NCBI GenBank assembly: GCA_017416145.1
Contig: JAFQDD010000023.1
Coordinates: forward strand, 62,001 to 126,000
Length of the DNA stretch: 64,000 nt
DNA from: Spirochaetaceae bacterium
Lineage (GTDB): Bacteria > Spirochaetota > Spirochaetia > Treponematales > Treponemataceae
Direction: 5' to 3'
Shown one piece after another: positions 58,725 through 64,000 of this stretch; within the stretch, counting starts at the first letter, position 1, and every line of letters starts with the position of its first letter. Both the position numbers and the translations under genes were made by a program. The notes beneath the pieces are model-generated. The model ran no database searches and had not been told where the DNA came from. It saw nothing but the letters and a program-made list of their open reading frames with translations.

Positions 58725-60587
58725 TTATTCCAAGCCTATTAATTCTTTACCAAAGACTTCAAGACCTTTTTTATCTTCTAGATATTCTACAATTTTTTTC
58801 ATAATATCCAAAAACTCAGAATACTGATATTCCCAACAGTCATTAACCACATCTGAAAACGGAAATACCATTTTCGCAAGTGTCCAAAAATGGTCTCCTG
58901 AATGCCATTCTGGATTTTCCTTTTCACATTGAAAACAAGTTATAAAATCTCCATCCGTTCCTTCTCCTGCAGGAATATAGAAATAGATTTCATTGCCAGT
59001 ACGATAAAATCCATAATGTGAAAGTTGTTCATCTGTTAAGTCACCAGAATTCCTACCACAAATAAAATTTATTTTTTCTTCTAAAAAAGTTGGTTTTTTC
59101 TCAAAAATTGGAATCACAATGTTTTTTTCATTCACTAAAACATATACTTCATCAGACATCGGATAATCAACTCGACGTGTGTACTCCCCGTCATTATTTA
59201 CATCTTCAAAAACTTGAACAGGGAGCATATTTACATTTTTTTTATCATAGAATGCTTCTAATGTGCCAGAAGTAGAGGTTAATTTATCTGAGGTTCCTAT
59301 CCAAGATCCATTTTTGTTTACGATTATTAGTGGATTTGTAATCAATGAAGAATCACCATCTAAAGAAACATTAAACTGTGCTTTTTCTAATTCTACTTCA
59401 TAAATAGATTTATACCCAACTTTTATATCAAAAGAACTTCCTAACTGTATATTTTCATCTGATTTTAAATATAAATGATAACAAATACGACAATCTTCCG
59501 TTGTATCTAGAGGAATTTCTGAATCAAATGCGAAATCAATATGGTTACCACCACAATCATAAGAGTTTGTTAATCCATATTTTCCAACAAATTGCTCCGC
59601 ATAATCTCCTATTATTCTAATTTCAAAAGAAGTGGAACTATCTTCATTTTCTTCAAATATACAGTCTCTATTCCGTAAAAAAATAAACTCATCTCCTACT
59701 ATTTTTCCCCATATCGAACCTGACATACCATATTTTAATAGAAACTCATTCCCTAAATTTATTTCCTTTGATTTATCCCCATTTAAATAAGATTCATATA
59801 AAACTTTATCAATTTCAGAAAACCACCCTGAGCCATTTGTAAAATAGTCAAATCGTATTTCTATTTCCTCTTCTTCTAATGGATTTCCATAATACACACC
59901 AATTCCACCATCAAAAAGAACATTCCAAGAAAAATTCTCTATTTCACCAAAATATTTATATATTGCTTTTACAGTATTATCAGAATAAAAATCCATCACA
60001 ACTTGTTCATCAATTCCATCACTCAAAATCGCAGACTTTATCAATACAACAACAGGCTCTGGATTTTCCTCCTCAGCATCACTTACAGAAACTACAATGT
60101 CTACAGAAGGGATGGTTGCTTCAAAAGATGTATCTGATACAATAAATTTAAAAGGAACTGGATTTTTTGCAGGATGTAATTTTCCTGATGAATCAACTGC
60201 ATTTTCAACCTTTAAATCCAAAGATGACATATCATTAGAAATATTACCAGAAAAAGAACCAGAGAATTGTACTATCCCACTTTTGCTATATTGCCAATTT
60301 CCAGACGCAACAACTGATTTTCTTTGACTATTTGGTTGTGTAAAAACATATTCTCCACCGTCAGAATCAGTCACAGTCAATGTAACATTTCCAGAGCCAT
60401 CTACAACAGGAGCTTCCATTTTTCCAGTTGTGACTACAGGTTGAGTTGTGACAACTTTTTCACTTGTTGTTGGTTCTTTCTCTAGATTTTCAGTCTTTTC
60501 AGACTCATTAAGTTTGAAATTACATGAAAAAATGATTGATAAACATAATAGTCCAATAATCATAATGCGTAGTTTTTGTGTTTTCAT
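58725..60587 (-). CDS. Large lipoprotein, family unknown
   Basis: 620 aa with a lipoprotein signal (hydrophobic 9-20, lipobox IIFSC). A Thr/Val/Glu-rich linker (about 28-60) leads to a beta-rich N-terminal part (VTLTVTDSDGGEYVFTQ...) and a large acidic, Cys-poor remainder with many short beta strands. I recognise no catalytic motif. The C-terminal 60 residues are helical. It diverges from the XRE gene and the shared intergenic region holds a nested dyad, so the small regulator may control it. It may be a surface or periplasmic lipoprotein. Confidence 0.78.
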   Translation of the reverse strand: MKTQKLRIMIIGLLCLSIIFSCNFKLNESEKTENLEKEPTTSEKVVTTQPVVTTGKMEAPVVDGSGNVTLTVTDSDGGEYVFTQPNSQRKSVVASGNWQYSKSGIVQFSGSFSGNISNDMSSLDLKVENAVDSSGKLHPAKNPVPFKFIVSDTSFEATIPSVDIVVSVSDAEEENPEPVVVLIKSAILSDGIDEQVVMDFYSDNTVKAIYKYFGEIENFSWNVLFDGGIGVYYGNPLEEEEIEIRFDYFTNGSGWFSEIDKVLYESYLNGDKSKEINLGNEFLLKYGMSGSIWGKIVGDEFIFLRNRDCIFEENEDSSTSFEIRIIGDYAEQFVGKYGLTNSYDCGGNHIDFAFDSEIPLDTTEDCRICYHLYLKSDENIQLGSSFDIKVGYKSIYEVELEKAQFNVSLDGDSSLITNPLIIVNKNGSWIGTSDKLTSTSGTLEAFYDKKNVNMLPVQVFEDVNNDGEYTRRVDYPMSDEVYVLVNEKNIVIPIFEKKPTFLEEKINFICGRNSGDLTDEQLSHYGFYRTGNEIYFYIPAGEGTDGDFITCFQCEKENPEWHSGDHFWTLAKMVFPFSDVVNDCWEYQYSEFLDIMKKIVEYLEDKKGLEVFGKELIGLE

Positions 60588-60644
60588 AAATTCTCCTCGA
60601 ATAACAAATCAGTAAGAATATCCAATCTACTTACTTAATATAAT

Positions 60645-60677
60645 TTAGTATATTTAGTCTGTACTAAATTGTACTAA
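60645..60677. promoter_or_regulatory. Nested dyad operator between lipoprotein and XRE genes
   Basis: ATTTAGT-CTGT-ACTAAAT (60652-60669) is a perfect 7-bp dyad, enclosed by TTAGTA (60645-60650) and TACTAA (60672-60677). Its position between divergent starts suggests the XRE protein as its ligand. Confidence 0.65.
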
Positions 60678-60744
60678 GTATAACATAACAAAAACTAAAT
60701 GTCATTATATTTTACTTACAAATTACTTAATTATAATTAGGATT

Positions 60745-61044
60745 ATGGATAATAGATTTGATGATTTTAGAATGAATATAAAATATTATCGAACAAAAAA
60801 TGGACTTTCACAGGCACAATTAGCAGAAGCAACATCCTGTTCAAACGGTATGATTGGTCTCATAGAAGCCGGAAAAGCCAAACCATCCTTTGATATGATA
60901 ATTTCACTTTCAGAAGCATTAAATGTTCATCCAGCTGATTTGTTTTTACGAAATACATCTCAAACTCAAATTCATATACGAAAATCATTAGAAGATAAAA
61001 TTATTCAAGATATAAAACAAATTTTGCAAGAAAACCTAAACTAA
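60745..61044 (+). CDS. XRE-family helix-turn-helix regulator
   Basis: 99 aa with a Cro/CI-type helix-turn-helix (about 9-65: FRMNIKYYRTKNGLSQAQLAEATSCSNGMIGLIEAGKAKPSFDMIISLSEALNVHPADLF) and a short charged C-terminal helix (about 72-99) that may dimerise. No ribosome-binding site of strength is seen (AATTAGGATT). It diverges from the large lipoprotein gene and shares a symmetric operator with it. Confidence 0.9.
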   Translation: MDNRFDDFRMNIKYYRTKNGLSQAQLAEATSCSNGMIGLIEAGKAKPSFDMIISLSEALNVHPADLFLRNTSQTQIHIRKSLEDKIIQDIKQILQENLN

Positions 61045-61048
61045 ATAA

Positions 61049-61101
61049 AAAAGCCAAACTTCTTTGACGGAGCGGGTCTCTTATCAAAGAAATCTGGCTT
61101 G
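61049..61101. terminator. Bidirectional terminator between XRE and groEL
   Basis: AAGCCAAACTTCTTTGA and TCAAAGAAATCTGGCTT form a 17-bp stem with two mismatches; A and T runs flank it, mainly serving groEL. More inverted repeats follow in 61102-61200 (TTAAGTTT/AAACTTAA, AAGGGAA/TTCCCTT). Confidence 0.8.
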
Positions 61102-61230
61102 TTAATTTTAAGTTTTACAATAATTTGCAAACTTAAAGGGAATATTTGTACAAACGGACAAGGCTCGTTCCCTTTGGTCGTCTTAAAGCCTTGACTCGTT
61201 TTTGCTAATAGTTTTCCGCAGTGTAAACTC

Positions 61231-62883
<1,653 letters not shown>

Positions 62884-63091
62884 CTATTATATAAAAGAAG
62901 TTCAAAAAATTAAGAGAGAACTTCCAAATTTACTATTTTGAATTTACTAATATTTTACAACTTCGGCAATAGAAAAAACAATTTTTTTAAGCAATTTGAT
63001 ACAACTCACTTTTCAAAATTCTGTATGCTTATAAACTCGAAGTTCTTTATGTACTTTTTACTTGTGATATGTAGTCACTGATATCTTAAAA

Positions 63092-63700
63092 TTAATTTTT
63101 TGATATTTTAAAATCACAAAATTCTGCACCGCCACCAATAGTTTTTGTTCTAGTAAATTTAATTCCTGGAATATTGCCGTAAGAATATTCATCGTTTTTG
63201 CAAAAAAGAATCGTAAGTTCAGGACATCCTAATTTTGTTAAATAATGATGATAAGGACAGTGTGTGATATCCATTTTATGTTCCCCATTTTGAACTGGGT
63301 AAATTTTATTTTTAAAACCAGATTTTTCTCCAAACCCATTAATACTCATTGAATCCCAAATTTTTAAGAAAAGTGTTTTAAATCCTGGAATTTTAGACAT
63401 TTTTGCAAAAGACTCTCCAGCTTTTATAGCTCTTTCTTTCATCATTTTTTCCATTACATCAAAAGCTTGGTCAGGAGCGTATTCCTTTATAGAAAGATAA
63501 ATTGCTGCTGCAGGAAAAATAAAAGCATCTGTATGAGAAGCAACTCCTTTGGGTAAATCATTATATTCCTCATAAAATGAAGTAAGTCGTTGATGAATAT
63601 TTTTCCAGATTTTGTTGCAAGTTTCTTCTGGCAGACGGTTTTGTAGTTCCTTTTTATAATTTAATTTTTGTTTGATTATTTTATTAACTTTTTTGTTCAT
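63092..63700 (-). CDS. ATC-hydrolase-family protein
   Basis: 202 aa from the ATG at 63700 (MNKKVNKIIKQKLNYKKEL); AAAGGAATTTT lies upstream. HCPYHHYLTKLGCPELTILFCKNDEYSYGNIPGIKFTRTKTIGGGAEFCDFKI matches the end of the L-2-amino-thiazoline-4-carboxylate hydrolase family, including its conserved Cys residues. Many members are of unknown substrate; the name should be taken as a family label only. It is a single gene upstream of groEL. Confidence 0.8.
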   Translation of the reverse strand: MNKKVNKIIKQKLNYKKELQNRLPEETCNKIWKNIHQRLTSFYEEYNDLPKGVASHTDAFIFPAAAIYLSIKEYAPDQAFDVMEKMMKERAIKAGESFAKMSKIPGFKTLFLKIWDSMSINGFGEKSGFKNKIYPVQNGEHKMDITHCPYHHYLTKLGCPELTILFCKNDEYSYGNIPGIKFTRTKTIGGGAEFCDFKISKN

Positions 63701-63899
63701 TGATAAAATTCCTTTTGAAAAATATAACATTTTTTACATTAGAATTGGAATAGTATTTCTAAAATTGTCATCTTTTCTATTTCATAATTTGACTAGATAA
63801 AAAAAATCTTTCTTCACATTTTCAAAAATGTTTGACTGATTTCCCCAAAATGAGTTGACAATTTTTCCATAAAACCATAGAATAGACTAACACTTTTAA

Positions 63900-63982
63900 G
63901 CCGGCTTGGTGGAATGGTAGACACGGCAGACTCAAAATCTGCTGCTCGTGAGGGTGTAAGAGTTCAAGTCTCTTAGCCGGTA
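63900..63982 (+). tRNA. tRNA-Leu (anticodon CAA)
   Basis: A class II tRNA with long variable arm: acceptor GCCGGCT/AGCCGGT, anticodon arm GCAGA-CTCAAAA-TCTGC, variable stem TGCTCGTGAGGGTGT, T-arm AAGAG-TTCAAGT-CTCTT. The 1-72 pair is G-U. CCA is not encoded. Confidence 0.95.
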
Positions 63983-64000
63983 TAAGCTCCCGATTTTGGG

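Overview
This is an AT-rich bacterial chromosome segment that looks like a host-associated Treponema (Spirochaetota). This is inferred from gene content and layout: HPr next to HPr kinase/phosphorylase with no PTS permeases in view, a dual cyclic-nucleotide-domain regulator, a Pro/Glu-rich lipoprotein paired with a LysM protein, a four-domain S1 protein, a long-form ATP-grasp/VanZ pair and many exported proteins without close named relatives. No 16S rRNA is present, so the species cannot be fixed.

Layout. (1) 1-11218 is a type I restriction island read leftward: hsdM, a DUF1016/YhcG nuclease wedged into the hsdS start, hsdS, an unrecognised 288-aa gene, a DUF4143 AAA ATPase preceded by three 12-bp repeats at exact 32-bp spacing, hsdR, a YgjP-type metallopeptidase and a partial nucleotidyltransferase-like gene. 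(2) 11281-16190 is a second restriction cluster: two DNA methyltransferases, an HNH nuclease, a small paralogue of the HNH N-terminus and a PUA/EVE-like + PD-(D/E)XK nuclease. It is bracketed by the intact gpmI and by a degraded second copy of the gpmI 3' end with its terminator, so it looks like an insertion with long target duplication. (3) 16183-23613 is core: gpmI, LysM protein and lipoprotein, YdbC-like protein, lexA-holA, ptsH-hprK and a DRTGG-like gene. (4) 23663-25920 is a PadR/DUF4097/PspC envelope-stress-like unit with three 157-bp tandem repeats. (5) 25962-28656 holds hisB and hisG behind a His-rich leader peptide and attenuator, then arginase. (6) 28783-34431 holds exported proteins, a degenerate HD-GYP protein, VanZ-like and ATP-grasp proteins. 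(7) 34445-40141 holds two ABC-F translation factors (Uup-like, EttA-like) and an S1-domain protein, separated by hairpin-rich spacers. (8) 40287-43801 is a sugar ABC importer with LacI-type operators. (9) 43889-44225 is tRNA-Thr with tandem copies of its 3' end. (10) 44244-58641 holds a cNMP-binding regulator, PHP phosphoesterase, YigZ, a membrane protein, topoisomerase IV, a chemoreceptor, an Mpi-like serine recombinase behind three hairpins, purH, mraY and deoD. (11) 58725-63982 holds a large lipoprotein divergent from an XRE regulator, groEL, an ATC-hydrolase-like gene and tRNA-Leu.

How it works together. The left 16 kb is a defence hotspot with at least two, perhaps three, restriction systems. 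The rest is housekeeping with several cis-regulatory devices readable from sequence: the his attenuator, the lexA operator driving lexA-holA, LacI-type operators on the sugar importer, a hairpin that holds the recombinase ribosome-binding site, and a nested dyad between the lipoprotein and XRE genes. The strongest candidates for undescribed biology are the gpmI-bracketed restriction cluster, the hsdS start duplication around the DUF1016 gene, the tRNA-Thr 3'-end tandem array, the 157-bp structured repeats and the spirochaetal his attenuator. All functional statements are from reading the sequence; no database search was run.
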